Below are positions 53,530 to 62,911 of a DNA stretch of 64,000 nt, in pieces. The notes under the pieces were generated by a model. It was not told where the DNA came from. It ran no database searches and saw nothing but the letters and a program-made list of their open reading frames with translations. This DNA is from UTCHB3 sp964431385. GTDB taxonomy: Bacteria > Bacteroidota > Ignavibacteria > Ignavibacteriales > Ignavibacteriaceae. The stretch spans positions 28,432 through 92,431 of the forward strand of contig CAYSJM010000007.1 of assembly GCA_964431385.1 (NCBI GenBank), written 5' to 3'. A program made the translations under genes and the position numbers. Every line of letters starts with the position of its first letter. Positions within the stretch are counted from its first letter, which is position 1.

Positions 53530-54249
53530 CTAATGTTTCAATTTGTGCAACAAATCGAGTTCAATTGCCTCTTCTGAGAAGAAAGCTTCACCGTATTCTT
53601 TACCAATTCTGAAACCATACAATTTTGCTCTTGATTCTATAAAATCGAGGAATCCTTTTTTACTGATAAAAGTTTCAGGTTCTTTGTTCTTTGGATCGAA
53701 GAACTGACTCGAAAACGCCTTTACTGATTTCATTTTAGTCTCGAAGAATCCTGAAATATCAACGATAAATGAGGGTTCAAATTCGTATGTCTGCATGTAG
53801 TAGTAAAGAGCAGCTGGTCTGTAAGACGCCTGCATGTGTTCATTTTCGAAGGAGTGAATTTTTCCTACTCCTGAGTAAAAATAAGCTTGTTTAGCCAATT
53901 GACTTACTGCGATATGATCAGGGTGCCGGTCATTAAAGTATGGCGCAAAAATAACTTTCGGCTTATATTTTCTGATCGCATGAATAAATTTTAAAAGATT
54001 ATCGCGACTTATTTCGATCTGTCCGTCAGGGATATTCAAATTATCTCTAAAATCAGCTTTGAGAACTATTCCGGCTTGAATTGCTTCCTGCTGTCTTATT
54101 TCAGCCGAGCCGCGGGTACCAAGTTCGCCTTTAGTACAGTCAATTATCCCGACTCTTAGGCCGTGGGATGCAAGTTTGGCAATAGTGCCACCCATTGAGA
54201 GTTCTGCATCATCCGGATGTGCAGCAAAAACTAATACATCAATCTTCAT
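53530..54249 (-). CDS. bshB1: BshB1-type N-acetylglucosaminyl-malate deacetylase (PIG-L family)
   Basis: A 239-residue zinc deacetylase. AAHPDDAELSMGGTIA (9-24) and RHPDHIAVSQLA (about 128-139) hold the zinc ligands. GELGTRGSAEIRQQEA and DLNIPDG-like NLNIPDGQI are characteristic of BshB1 in bacillithiol synthesis, which removes acetyl from GlcNAc-malate. Length is normal. It is 9 nt after the TPR gene on the minus strand. No bshA or bshC is in the window, so the pathway cannot be confirmed, and the enzyme could act on another GlcNAc conjugate. Confidence 0.88.
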   Translation of the reverse strand: MKIDVLVFAAHPDDAELSMGGTIAKLASHGLRVGIIDCTKGELGTRGSAEIRQQEAIQAGIVLKADFRDNLNIPDGQIEISRDNLLKFIHAIRKYKPKVIFAPYFNDRHPDHIAVSQLAKQAYFYSGVGKIHSFENEHMQASYRPAALYYYMQTYEFEPSFIVDISGFFETKMKSVKAFSSQFFDPKNKEPETFISKKGFLDFIESRAKLYGFRIGKEYGEAFFSEEAIELDLLHKLKH

Positions 54250-54258
54250 TTTTTTGCC

Positions 54259-54945
54259 TTATTCAACAATCGACAAATAGCGGTCAACTTCAGGGATCAC
54301 GGTTGATTTCGAAAAATCAGATTTAAGCGTAATTAAAATATCTTTGGCTTTATCTTTTTTATCCATCTCAATGTAAACAATAGCTGCATTCAATAGATAT
54401 TGTGCATTCATCGGATTATCTTTTGAGAGGGATGCTGCTTTTTCGTAACCATCTGCTGCTTTTTCGTATTCTTTTTTCATTTCATAATAAGCTGCTTTAC
54501 CAACTTCTGCAGCAGCTTTGAAGATTGGATTGCCACCAGAATAGTCATCGTAATATTTGAAGGCTTCTTCAGCTTTTCCGAGATAGTTAAAAGCATTTGC
54601 CGCATAAATTTTTGCTGCTTCACCATTTTCGGTGCCTGAAAAATCTTCTGCAATTTTCTTTAAGCCGACAATTTTTTTAGCGGGATCACCATCCAAAGCC
54701 TGAAGATATGCACCAGACTCGTATTGTGCGAGAACAGATGTAAGTGCCGTACCGGCAGCTTCATCATTCTGTTTTTTATTTATTCCGTAAAATACAACTG
54801 CCGCAATTATAATTACGAATGCAGCCACACCACCGAAAACAATCTTTTTATTTTCTTCGTACCAGCCGAGAACACGGTAATAGAGTTCGACCGATGCTTC
54901 TCTTTTGATCTCTTTTTGTTTAAATTTGCTGACAGGTTTAGCCAT
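54259..54945 (-). CDS. TPR-repeat membrane-anchored protein (YfgM-like)
   Basis: A 228-residue protein. A basic cytoplasmic N-terminus (KFKQKEIKREASVELYYR) leads to a single TM helix (about 36-54; FGGVAAFVIIIAAVVFYGI). A periplasmic region of about 170 residues is made of TPR-like helix pairs (AAKIYAANAFNYLGKAEEAFKYY, KAAYYEMKKEYEKAADGYEKAA, LLNAAIVYIEMDKKDKAKDI). The layout is that of YfgM/tetratricopeptide ancillary proteins of the Sec translocon. Likely role: scaffold for envelope assembly or secretion. A -7-like box (TATCTTTG on the minus strand, 54988-54981) lies 36 nt upstream. Confidence 0.8.
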   Translation of the reverse strand: MAKPVSKFKQKEIKREASVELYYRVLGWYEENKKIVFGGVAAFVIIIAAVVFYGINKKQNDEAAGTALTSVLAQYESGAYLQALDGDPAKKIVGLKKIAEDFSGTENGEAAKIYAANAFNYLGKAEEAFKYYDDYSGGNPIFKAAAEVGKAAYYEMKKEYEKAADGYEKAASLSKDNPMNAQYLLNAAIVYIEMDKKDKAKDILITLKSDFSKSTVIPEVDRYLSIVE

Positions 54946-55000
54946 TATTAACCTTTCTAAATTCTAAAATTTGCGAATAACAAAGATAACCGTATTTTAT

Positions 55001-56050
55001 TTAAATTCCTACACGAATATGATTTGAATATATCCATCCCCGCCCCTCGTGGTACACTTCAATCCTGTAAACCCCTTTTTCATATACAACAAATTCCACA
55101 TCGCTGCCTGTAGTCTCATCAATAACTTTTCCGTTGTGGATTAACCGCAACTGTGCAAAACGGGTTGGAACGAGAACTTTCAGATTTATTTTTTGACCAT
55201 AGGGGATTGTATCTCCCATCTCAAAAACTTCTCCGTTAACAACACCAAAAAATCTGAAGCCGGTCGCATCACCATGATAATAATTAGCGACAAAACTTCT
55301 TCCATCTCTTAACGCATTTAGAATAAGCCCCTGATATTTTTTCTGAAGTATCGGATCATCAGTCGGAAAGATTCTTTCTGAAAGTATCACATAAGTTCTG
55401 ATTGATTTATAGAGAACTTTATAAGGAAACACTTCCACTTCAAAAAATCCGAGAAGGTTTATTCGGTGGGCGTGGGCATCAATTCCACCTATGGCAGTCA
55501 CTTTTCGGGTGAGATTTACCTTGTCCCACACATCGAGTGTTTCTTCCGCAGGTTTGTCTATCGTCCTTAGGGGATGCACGAATGAATTGTATTTATTCTG
55601 TTCAGTGAGATTTTCCATCCATTCTGACATATGATTCCAAATTTCGATACCGGTGAAATCTGTAATCTCCCAGTCAGTCCACGGATATGGCGGATGCTGC
55701 TCCATCGAGTCGCGTTTTTCATGCGGATGTGCAAGGAAACCAATTCCTCCTGCGTCTTTCACAGCTTTTACATACTGAGCGGCAGGGAGTCTGGTTGAGA
55801 ATGTTTTATCAACCCCGAAAGCGAGGTAATGATTTTTATTCTCTTTATCGTTAATCTCGCATCCAACAATAAGAAGTGTCTTGCCATAAAATCCTTCATA
55901 GCCTTCATCTTTGGCACGCAAAGTGTTGTGGTCAGTCAGGATAATAAAATCGAGCCCGGATTCGTTAGCGAGATTTGCAATTTCACGAACTTCACCCGAT
56001 CCATCTGAGAATTTTGAATGTATATGCAGAGAACCTGAATAGACAAACAT
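55001..56050 (-). CDS. PHP-domain metal-dependent phosphoesterase-like protein
   Basis: A 349-residue protein. The PHP N-terminal motif GSLHIHSKFSDGSGEV (6-21), LTDHNTLRAKDEGY, LIVGCEI and FLAHPHEKRD provide the usual histidine/aspartate ligands for a multinuclear metal site, with GGIDAHAHRINL further on. The last 90 residues form a beta domain (about 255-349; GQKINLKVLVPTRFAQLRLIHNG, YRIEVYHEGRGWIYSNHIRVG). No signal peptide. Substrate unknown. It begins at the base after the aldehyde dehydrogenase stop, so the two are almost certainly one transcript, but the link in function is unclear. Confidence 0.85.
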   Translation of the reverse strand: MFVYSGSLHIHSKFSDGSGEVREIANLANESGLDFIILTDHNTLRAKDEGYEGFYGKTLLIVGCEINDKENKNHYLAFGVDKTFSTRLPAAQYVKAVKDAGGIGFLAHPHEKRDSMEQHPPYPWTDWEITDFTGIEIWNHMSEWMENLTEQNKYNSFVHPLRTIDKPAEETLDVWDKVNLTRKVTAIGGIDAHAHRINLLGFFEVEVFPYKVLYKSIRTYVILSERIFPTDDPILQKKYQGLILNALRDGRSFVANYYHGDATGFRFFGVVNGEVFEMGDTIPYGQKINLKVLVPTRFAQLRLIHNGKVIDETTGSDVEFVVYEKGVYRIEVYHEGRGWIYSNHIRVGI

Positions 56051-57628
56051 TTAAAACTTGAACTCGTCAATAATTTTTTGAACTTCTGCTGGTGTAAGGG
56101 TTCTTTCAGTAGCAGGTTCGCTTTTTTCAACTTCTTTTCTGGGTGCAGTTTTACCGGAATAAGTTTGATTTATTACAGGATTACCTGCACGGGCCCTTAA
56201 TCTCTCTTCAATCTCTTGTAAATAACTCTGGGACCTGGTGATGCTGTCTCCCATGCTTGAAAGTGAATTCCCATCGTTAACGGGATTAACCTCAAATGCA
56301 AGATGTTTGATGTTCATTAGGTGCTTGGCACTCACATTTTCAGAAACAATAGAACCTCCCCAAGTGCCGGGTCCCAGTGTCAATGATGGGAGAAGTGCGG
56401 TGGTATAACCGACAGCTCCTATCGATGAAACTGTATTACAAAGAATTCTGAAAGCAGGTTTTTCAAGAGCAAATTTCATTATAATCTCACGGTCATTTGA
56501 ATGAATTACCATTGTATGACCGATCCCGCCAAAATTTAAGAGGTCGATACACATGTGACACCCTTCAAGCCAGCCATCAACTGTATAAAAAGCGAGAATT
56601 GGTGACAATTTTTCATAAGATAATGGTTCTTCTCTCCCAACTGTGTCACATTCTGCAACAAGAACTTTGGTACTGTCCGGAACGGAAAAACCGGCATATT
56701 TAGCGATCCAGGTTGCGGGTTTACCAACAATTTCAGGATTTATTCTTCCACCGTTTAGTATTGCTCCGCCAAGTTTTTTCTTTTCTTCTTCATTTACAAA
56801 ATAACAACCCGCTGACTTTGCTTCATTAATAGCGATTTCTCTAATCGATCGGTCAACTATCATCGCCTGTTCAGAAGAACAAAGAGTACCGTTATCAAAA
56901 GTTGTACCATATACAATATCAAGAACAGCTTTTTTTACATTTGCACTTTTTTCAATGAAGGCCGGTACATTTCCTGCCCCCACACCATAAGCGGGTGTGC
57001 CTGAGCTGTATGCAGCCTTTACCATAGGAGTGCTTCCGGTAGCAAGAATCACTGCAATATTTTTGTCCTTCATCAAGGCATTGGTCCCCTCTACGGTGGG
57101 GTTTTTGAGGCATTGGATTAATCCTTTTGGGGCACCTTCTTTTTCAGCAGCAGCTGATACAATAGCAAGTGCTTCCGCTGTACAATTTGCAGTTCGGGGA
57201 TGTGGTGAAGCAACAATTCCGTTCCGGCACTTCAATGATATAATTGCTTTAAACATCGCTGTGGATGTTGGATTTGTTGAGGGCACCAGAGCAGCAACCA
57301 CACCCATGGGTTCGGCAATTTTTAATACTTTGCCACCGTGCAAACTTTCGATCACTCCGCAACTTTTGAGGTCTTTTATCGACTCCCAAACATTTTTGGT
57401 AGCAAATTGATTCTTAATTATTTTATCCTGAACCTTGCCAAAACCACTCTCTTCACAAGCCATTTTTGCGAGCTTTTCAGCGGCGGCATAACCGGCATCC
57501 GCCATCGCTTTTACGATACGATCAACCTGATCTTGTGAATAGTGTTTAAATTCCATTTGAGCCTCTTTGGCTCTTCTCGAAAGCTCCCTCGCTTCTTGAA
57601 TTGAGAGCAAGTCTTTGTCGATATTCAT
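56051..57628 (-). CDS. acylating (CoA) aldehyde dehydrogenase with C-terminal encapsulation-peptide-like tail
   Basis: A 525-residue enzyme of the PduP/EutE/AdhE-N class that makes acyl-CoA from an aldehyde, CoA and NAD. PMGVVAALVPSTNPTSTAMF (about 101-120) and the catalytic Cys in FDNGTLCSSEQAMIVD (Cys near 252) are clear, and GPGTWGGSIVSENV near 430 fits the same class. After residue about 470 the chain has a charged, proline-containing linker and ends in a predicted amphipathic helix, LTPAEVQKIIDEFKF. Such tails direct enzymes into bacterial microcompartments. No shell gene is in the window, but a scaffold gap lies 60 bp upstream. It is co-transcribed with the PHP gene. Confidence 0.88.
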   Translation of the reverse strand: MNIDKDLLSIQEARELSRRAKEAQMEFKHYSQDQVDRIVKAMADAGYAAAEKLAKMACEESGFGKVQDKIIKNQFATKNVWESIKDLKSCGVIESLHGGKVLKIAEPMGVVAALVPSTNPTSTAMFKAIISLKCRNGIVASPHPRTANCTAEALAIVSAAAEKEGAPKGLIQCLKNPTVEGTNALMKDKNIAVILATGSTPMVKAAYSSGTPAYGVGAGNVPAFIEKSANVKKAVLDIVYGTTFDNGTLCSSEQAMIVDRSIREIAINEAKSAGCYFVNEEEKKKLGGAILNGGRINPEIVGKPATWIAKYAGFSVPDSTKVLVAECDTVGREEPLSYEKLSPILAFYTVDGWLEGCHMCIDLLNFGGIGHTMVIHSNDREIIMKFALEKPAFRILCNTVSSIGAVGYTTALLPSLTLGPGTWGGSIVSENVSAKHLMNIKHLAFEVNPVNDGNSLSSMGDSITRSQSYLQEIEERLRARAGNPVINQTYSGKTAPRKEVEKSEPATERTLTPAEVQKIIDEFKF

Positions 57629-57688
57629 TGAATTTCCTTAAAAAATCTCGTCTCGAAATATATCGAATATTTCCCTAACTATCAATTC

Positions 57689-57788
57689 NNNNNNNNNNNN
57701 NNNNNNNNNNNNNNNNNNNNNNNNNNNNNNNNNNNNNNNNNNNNNNNNNNNNNNNNNNNNNNNNNNNNNNNNNNNNNNNNNNNNNNNN
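57689..57788. other. scaffold gap (100 Ns)
   Basis: A run of exactly 100 undetermined bases, a common placeholder for a gap of unknown length. The aldehyde dehydrogenase side and the queF side may therefore be separated by any amount of missing sequence. Confidence 0.98.
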
Positions 57789-57877
57789 TATCCGCTAAAG
57801 AGTTTAAATTTAAAGTTTGATTTTTTGAATTAATTCTAACTTTATGATGTTAGATAGAGAAAAAGAAAGGCTTATTA

Positions 57878-58243
57878 GTGGACGAGAAAGTCAAGATACT
57901 TGAAATTTTTGAAAATACGAATTCCCACAGGAATTACAGGATAATTCACACCGCACATGAATTCACATCAGTTTGTCCAAAAACGGGACATCCTGACTTT
58001 GCCACGATGCAATTTGAATATATTCCGGAAAAATCGTGTGTGGAATTAAAATCCTTAAAACTTTATCTGCAATCGTTCAGAAATGACGGCATTTTTTATG
58101 AAAATGTGACCAACAGGATAGCAGACGATTTGATAGGTGTCCTCCAGCCAAGATACTTCAAACTTACTGCAAATTTTTCGGTAAGAGGAGGAGTCTCTTC
58201 TGTAGTTGAAGTTGAACACAAAGCTGAAGGTTTTCAGGGATAA
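57878..58243 (+). CDS. queF: NADPH-dependent 7-cyano-7-deazaguanine reductase QueF
   Basis: A 121-residue enzyme of the short (unimodular) QueF type that reduces preQ0 to preQ1 for queuosine in tRNA. The motif SVCPKTGHPDFATMQFEYIP carries the nucleophilic Cys (about residue 32), and CVELKSLKLYLQSFRNDGIFYEN is the QueF signature. The start is GTG with GAAAGG 7 nt upstream. It lies shortly after the scaffold gap, and the 89 bases between show no preQ1 riboswitch that I can recognise. It is followed by glnD after 5 nt. Confidence 0.95.
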   Translation: MDEKVKILEIFENTNSHRNYRIIHTAHEFTSVCPKTGHPDFATMQFEYIPEKSCVELKSLKLYLQSFRNDGIFYENVTNRIADDLIGVLQPRYFKLTANFSVRGGVSSVVEVEHKAEGFQG

Positions 58244-58248
58244 TTTTG

Positions 58249-60810
58249 ATGGATTCCGGAGACCCTGCCAAATATAGTCTGAGAGACCTGATTAAACTCT
58301 TCTTCACAAAAGAGGAGGTTATAAAAAATGGACTCGGATGTTCCTACCGATTTAGTCTTGAAGTTGAGTCCCTCATCTTCAGGGTTACGAGCGAAAAAGA
58401 GTACAATTTTGCTGTGGTTTCCGGGGGTTCCCTCTCAAGAAGAGAACTTGCACCATATTCTGACATTGATATTACCATAATATCGCTTGATTCAAAGCAA
58501 GATTCCGATCAGATTTCGCGATTTGTTACTTTGATGTGGGACTCCGGATTGGAAATTTCGCATACTGTCAGAGAACTTGGGGATATCAACTTATACTCAA
58601 CTTCTGATCTTCATACCTTCACTTCCCTGCTTGAAACTTCATTTATTTGTGGAAACCGAACCATCTATGAAAAATGGTTAACCACCCTGGCTGAAATATT
58701 TACCCCTTCTTTAAAACAGAATCTCTTTAAAGAATTTGTTGAAGATATGAGCAACCGCTATAACAAACACGGCTCATCGAGTAAAATGATCGAGCCAAAT
58801 GTGAAATTATCAAATGGCGGGTTGCGTGATTTTCAACTGCTTCAGTGGATATACATTTTAGCTAATGCCAAAACTTTTAAGCAGATTGAGGGGTTATCTC
58901 AGTCGGAGCTTTTCATTAATACAATTTTTGAAGAAAAGCCCTTTCCAATAAATGAGATTACTCGACTTCTGAAGAGTTATAAGTTTTTGATAACGGTCAG
59001 AAATATTCTTCACCTTTTAGCTGGCAGAAAAGCCGATAGACTCGATTTTGAGGCACAAATTGTTGTTGCAGATGCTATGGGGTTCGGAGGTGGTTATAAA
59101 GAATTGATGAAAGAATATTACGAAGCCACCGGAATTGTTAACAGGTTTTTAAAATCTTTTATTAAGCGATATCGTAAAATTCTCTTCCCACTTCCTTCAT
59201 CATCTTTGGCTATTGCACTGGACGAAGATTTTTATCTTCTCGGAGATATCCTCTATTCCTCCAGGGAAGGTGATCTAACCACAGATCAGATAATGAAGGC
59301 GTTTTATCTGAAGGCTGATCAAGCAGCTCTTTTTGATGAGAAGCTGAGATCACAAATCGTTAACAGTCTCGACAACACTTCCATTGAGCGGACTCCTGAA
59401 GCGACCAACTATTTTAAGAAGATTTTGCAACAAAAAGATAATGTTGGTACGACTCTCGCCTCGATGCATGAACTTGGAGTGCTTGGAGCTCTGATTCCTG
59501 AATTTCTTGATCTGTCAGGATTCATTCAGCACGGAGTTTACCACAGCTACACTGCTGATGAACACACAATTATCGCAATAATGAATGTTGAAAAGGTACA
59601 ACACGAGAAAACTGTTCTCGGGAAATTGTTCAACACCATTGCCCGGCGTGACATTTTATACCTTGCGATACTCTTCCATGATATCGCCAAGCCGATTGAT
59701 ATGGAAGGGCACCACCTCCTTGGGGCGGAAATAGCTGATTCATTTTTGCAGAGTCTTGGGTACAAGGAAGACGAGATAGAAATGGTAAAATTTCTCGTTA
59801 GAAATCATCTTTTGATGGCTCACACTGCATTTAAACGGGATTTAAACTCACCTGAAACCCTTAACCTGTTTGTATCGAATGTTGCTTCGGCGGAAGAACT
59901 GGATATGCTTTACCTGCTCACCTATTCCGATCTTTCGGCGGTTAACAGTGCTCTATGGACCTCGTGGAAGAACGACCTCTTGAATGAACTCTACCGTAAA
60001 TCATCCGGTATGATTCTGGAAGAACTACCGGCGGAAGTGTTGCTGTACCAGTCAAATTTCCCGGCTGCAGAAAAAATTCTTGAACATTCGGCGAATATCT
60101 CGCACGATCATGTTAAGTCGCACATAGACTCTTTTGAAGATCTTTCATACGCTAACCATTTTTCTGAAGAAGAAATGGCACGCCACATCGAAAAAATTGT
60201 TTCGGGATCTCCAATCTCCGTGATATTTAAGCAGGTCGGGAACTTCACAAATGTAACAATAATCACCTTCGATGCGGAATCGCTGCTTGCAAAACTTTGT
60301 GGTGTTTTTCTGATTAATGATGTAAATATTCATGATGCTAAGATCTTCACTCGAAAAGACCGGATTATCATCGATAGTTTTAATGTATCCGATTTCAGAA
60401 CGAGTTCAAATGTTGATGAGAGTAAATTCAGCAGCATTGAAGCCGACTTTGTTAAAATGGAAAAAGGAATGCTTCAACTCTCCACCGAACTAAAGAAACA
60501 CAAGTCGAAGTGGTGGCGACTTGAAAGCAAATTCTTCAAAAAACAGGGAAAAATCTCCATAAAATTTGAAGAATCGAAAAAATACACAATAATCGATATC
60601 CATTCCCCCGATAGAATAGGATTTTTATATAAAGTAACTTCAAAACTTCATGACCTCGGACTAAACATCTACTTTGCCAAGATTCTTACAATGGGAAGTG
60701 ATATTGTCGATTCGTTTTATGTCCTGGATTCTCGCAAGAAAAAAGTCTCACGCAATTTTTATCCAGTGATTACAGAAGAGCTAAAAAATTGTATAGAAGA
60801 GATTCTCTAA
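58249..60810 (+). CDS. glnD: bifunctional [protein-PII] uridylyltransferase / uridylyl-removing enzyme GlnD
   Basis: A protein of about 853 residues (ATG 58249; a TTG just before is less likely). The nucleotidyltransferase motif GGSLSRRELAPYSDIDI lies near 58-74, the HD hydrolase domain has LFHDIAKPID near 476-485 with HHLLGAEIAD, and two ACT domains close the chain (about 655-730 and 775-853; IDIHSPDRIGFLYKVTSKL). GlnD senses glutamine and sets the uridylylation of PII, thereby NtrB/NtrC and glutamine synthetase. Domain order and length are normal. It follows queF within 5 nt. With the NtrC-family regulator and NtrY-like kinase it fits nitrogen control in this genome. Confidence 0.92.
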   Translation: MDSGDPAKYSLRDLIKLFFTKEEVIKNGLGCSYRFSLEVESLIFRVTSEKEYNFAVVSGGSLSRRELAPYSDIDITIISLDSKQDSDQISRFVTLMWDSGLEISHTVRELGDINLYSTSDLHTFTSLLETSFICGNRTIYEKWLTTLAEIFTPSLKQNLFKEFVEDMSNRYNKHGSSSKMIEPNVKLSNGGLRDFQLLQWIYILANAKTFKQIEGLSQSELFINTIFEEKPFPINEITRLLKSYKFLITVRNILHLLAGRKADRLDFEAQIVVADAMGFGGGYKELMKEYYEATGIVNRFLKSFIKRYRKILFPLPSSSLAIALDEDFYLLGDILYSSREGDLTTDQIMKAFYLKADQAALFDEKLRSQIVNSLDNTSIERTPEATNYFKKILQQKDNVGTTLASMHELGVLGALIPEFLDLSGFIQHGVYHSYTADEHTIIAIMNVEKVQHEKTVLGKLFNTIARRDILYLAILFHDIAKPIDMEGHHLLGAEIADSFLQSLGYKEDEIEMVKFLVRNHLLMAHTAFKRDLNSPETLNLFVSNVASAEELDMLYLLTYSDLSAVNSALWTSWKNDLLNELYRKSSGMILEELPAEVLLYQSNFPAAEKILEHSANISHDHVKSHIDSFEDLSYANHFSEEEMARHIEKIVSGSPISVIFKQVGNFTNVTIITFDAESLLAKLCGVFLINDVNIHDAKIFTRKDRIIIDSFNVSDFRTSSNVDESKFSSIEADFVKMEKGMLQLSTELKKHKSKWWRLESKFFKKQGKISIKFEESKKYTIIDIHSPDRIGFLYKVTSKLHDLGLNIYFAKILTMGSDIVDSFYVLDSRKKKVSRNFYPVITEELKNCIEEIL

Positions 60811-60860
60811 CAAACTGATCACTCTTTTTTCTTATTTTTGAGCTCAACTTATTGGATTTT

Positions 60861-61697
60861 ATGAAAGACAGATCGGCTCCCATTGGAGTATTTGACTCCG
60901 GAATTGGCGGACTCACAGTTGTAAAACATCTTATTGATGCACTGCCAAATGAAAACATCGTCTATTTTGGTGATACCGCAAGGGTTCCTTACGGTTCCAA
61001 ATCGAATGATACCGTAATCGAATATTCAATCCAAAATACCGCTTTCTTAATGGAATTTGGCGTAAAAGCCATTGTTGTAGCCTGCAATACCGCCTCCTCT
61101 GTCGCAATTGAAAGTCTCAGAAGCAAATTTGATGTTCCCGTCATTGGAATGATTGAACCGGGAGCCAAATACGGGCTTGGTTACACTTCCAATAATAAAA
61201 TTGGAGTGATAGGAACCCGTGCAACAATTAATAACAATGCTTATTCGCATCAAATTAAAGAATTGAGTAACGAAGTTGAGGTTTTCGAATCTGCTTGTCC
61301 CCTCTTTGTACCATTAGCAGAAGAAGGCTGGGTTGATCATCCGGCAACTTGGGCGGTGGCTGCTGAATACCTCGCTCCCCTTAAAAAAGCGGGAATCGAT
61401 ACGCTAATACTCGGATGTACCCATTATCCGATTTTGCGAGCCGTAATTCAACGGGAAGTGGGACCCGATATTAAACTCGTCGATTCCGGAATTGCTGCTT
61501 CATATTCTGTAGTGAAGGAACTGACCGAAAGAGATATACTTAACAAATCAAATTCGCAGGGTTCACATATTTACTATGTAAGCGATGTACCAACCACTTT
61601 TCAATTTGTTGCTTCACTTTTCCTCGGAAAAGAGATAACAAATATCCACAAAGTTGAGACCGACTACATTTCCTCCCTCTTTTCTATCAAAAAATAG
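60861..61697 (+). CDS. murI: glutamate racemase
   Basis: A 278-residue cofactor-independent racemase that supplies D-glutamate for peptidoglycan. IGVFDSGIGGLTVV (9-22) precedes YFGDTARVPYGSKS. The two catalytic cysteines are in VVACNTASSV (Cys near 75) and LILGCTHYPIL (Cys near 186). ATG 60861 is preferred to a TTG three codons upstream. A TATTTTTG box at 60833-60840 might act as a -7 element but would leave a very short leader. It follows glnD by 50 nt. Confidence 0.95.
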   Translation: MKDRSAPIGVFDSGIGGLTVVKHLIDALPNENIVYFGDTARVPYGSKSNDTVIEYSIQNTAFLMEFGVKAIVVACNTASSVAIESLRSKFDVPVIGMIEPGAKYGLGYTSNNKIGVIGTRATINNNAYSHQIKELSNEVEVFESACPLFVPLAEEGWVDHPATWAVAAEYLAPLKKAGIDTLILGCTHYPILRAVIQREVGPDIKLVDSGIAASYSVVKELTERDILNKSNSQGSHIYYVSDVPTTFQFVASLFLGKEITNIHKVETDYISSLFSIKK

Positions 61698-61748
61698 GTC
61701 ACTTACTTTACGAAAGTAAAAAAAATCTTATACTTCCATTAATATATA

Positions 61749-61779
61749 TTGCACAGAAAATAAATCTTTCATATATTTG
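61749..61779 (+). promoter_or_regulatory. Bacteroidota-type promoter of the porin operon
   Basis: TTG (61749-61751), 20 nt, TATATTTG (61772-61779), about 58 nt before the porin ATG at 61837. It separates the porin/FMN-protein group from murI. Confidence 0.68.
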
Positions 61780-61836
61780 CTATTGTTATTTAGACTTAAT
61801 CTTAATATAAATTCACTAATGAAAGTATAACCACAA

Positions 61837-62910
61837 ATGCACATCTTCAACAAGATATTCACTGCTCTTTTTTTACTGATAATATTTACTTCAACCTCAT
61901 TCGCACAAGATGATTTCTTCACACCAAAAACCACTGTTGGTGGTTATGGAGAACTTCACTACAACAATAACACATTTGATACCAAAAAGGCAGAAAAAAG
62001 ATTCGATTTTCACCGTTTTGTTCTCTTTTTTAGCCATTCATTTTCAGAAAAATGGTCATTTAAAGCAGAATTAGAACTTGAACACAACTTTGTGAGTGGC
62101 GGAAATGGCGAGTTGGAGCTTGAACAGGCTTATGTCAGCTATCTTCCTTATAATTATCTTGGATTTAGAGCTGGTGTTGTGCTTGCTCCCGTTGGAATAA
62201 TCAACGAAATTCATGAACCACCTACATTTTTTGGAGTGGAGAGACCTGAATATCACAATGCTATAATTCCCGCAACCTGGTTTGGAAATGGTGCTTCCAT
62301 ATTTGGCAGTTACAAAGGATTTGAATATACTTTTAATGTGATGGAAGGCTTAAACAGCGAGAAATTCACCCCTGCCGGGGCAATAAGAGGCGGAAGAAAA
62401 AAAGGTTACATGGCAGATGCAACCGACCTTATGTACACACTGAGAGCCGATTATAATGTTTCCTCCGCCCTCAAAGCGGGAGCATCGGTTACTTATAACA
62501 AAGCCAGAGGTGATTCATCTACAATCGAATTTAATTTGATAGAACTTCATGCTAAATACAATAAAAACGGTCTTCATGCGGTAGCAGAAGGAGCCATGAT
62601 TAACTACAACAGAGGTCCGGTCGAGTCTTCAACCGGCTACTATTTTGACCTGGGATACGATGTAAATCGATTGATTAAATCTGACTGGCAGATTATTCCA
62701 TTCGTTAGATATTCTTTCTACAATACAGCATCGGCAGTCAGAAATACGGCATTAATTTCAGACAGTTTCGCTTATACACAAATTATGATTGGCGTTAACA
62801 TTCTGCCATTGGAAAATGTTGTGCTTAAAGCCGACTTCAGTTCTAAAAAGAGGAAATCAAACGACGAAGAAACCAAATCTTTTAACCTCGGTATAGGATA
62901 TATGTTTTAG
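61837..62910 (+). CDS. porin-like outer-membrane protein
   Basis: A 357-residue protein with signal peptide MHIFNKIFTALFLLIIFTSTSFAQ. Regular alternating strands run throughout (GGYGELHYNN, FDFHRFVLFFSHSFSEKWSFKAELELEH, AGVVLAPVGIINEIHEPPTFFGVERPEYHNAIIPATW) and the chain ends in FNLGIGYMF, a C-terminal Phe as in porins. The strand order resembles phosphate-selective (OprO/OprP-like) porins of Bacteroidota, but the substrate is not known. Its own promoter lies upstream. The FMN-binding gene begins one base after its stop, so the two should be co-transcribed. Confidence 0.85.
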   Translation: MHIFNKIFTALFLLIIFTSTSFAQDDFFTPKTTVGGYGELHYNNNTFDTKKAEKRFDFHRFVLFFSHSFSEKWSFKAELELEHNFVSGGNGELELEQAYVSYLPYNYLGFRAGVVLAPVGIINEIHEPPTFFGVERPEYHNAIIPATWFGNGASIFGSYKGFEYTFNVMEGLNSEKFTPAGAIRGGRKKGYMADATDLMYTLRADYNVSSALKAGASVTYNKARGDSSTIEFNLIELHAKYNKNGLHAVAEGAMINYNRGPVESSTGYYFDLGYDVNRLIKSDWQIIPFVRYSFYNTASAVRNTALISDSFAYTQIMIGVNILPLENVVLKADFSSKKRKSNDEETKSFNLGIGYMF

Positions 62911-62911
62911 T

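Noticed and set aside
57789..57877. preQ1 riboswitch in front of queF
   Set aside because: The 89 bases after the gap are AT-rich and lack the C-rich loop and A-rich tail of the preQ1-I type; most of the leader may be in the gap.
61700..61730. Terminator after murI (TTTAC-GAAA-GTAAA)
   Set aside because: The 5-bp stem is followed by A's, not T's, on the plus strand.
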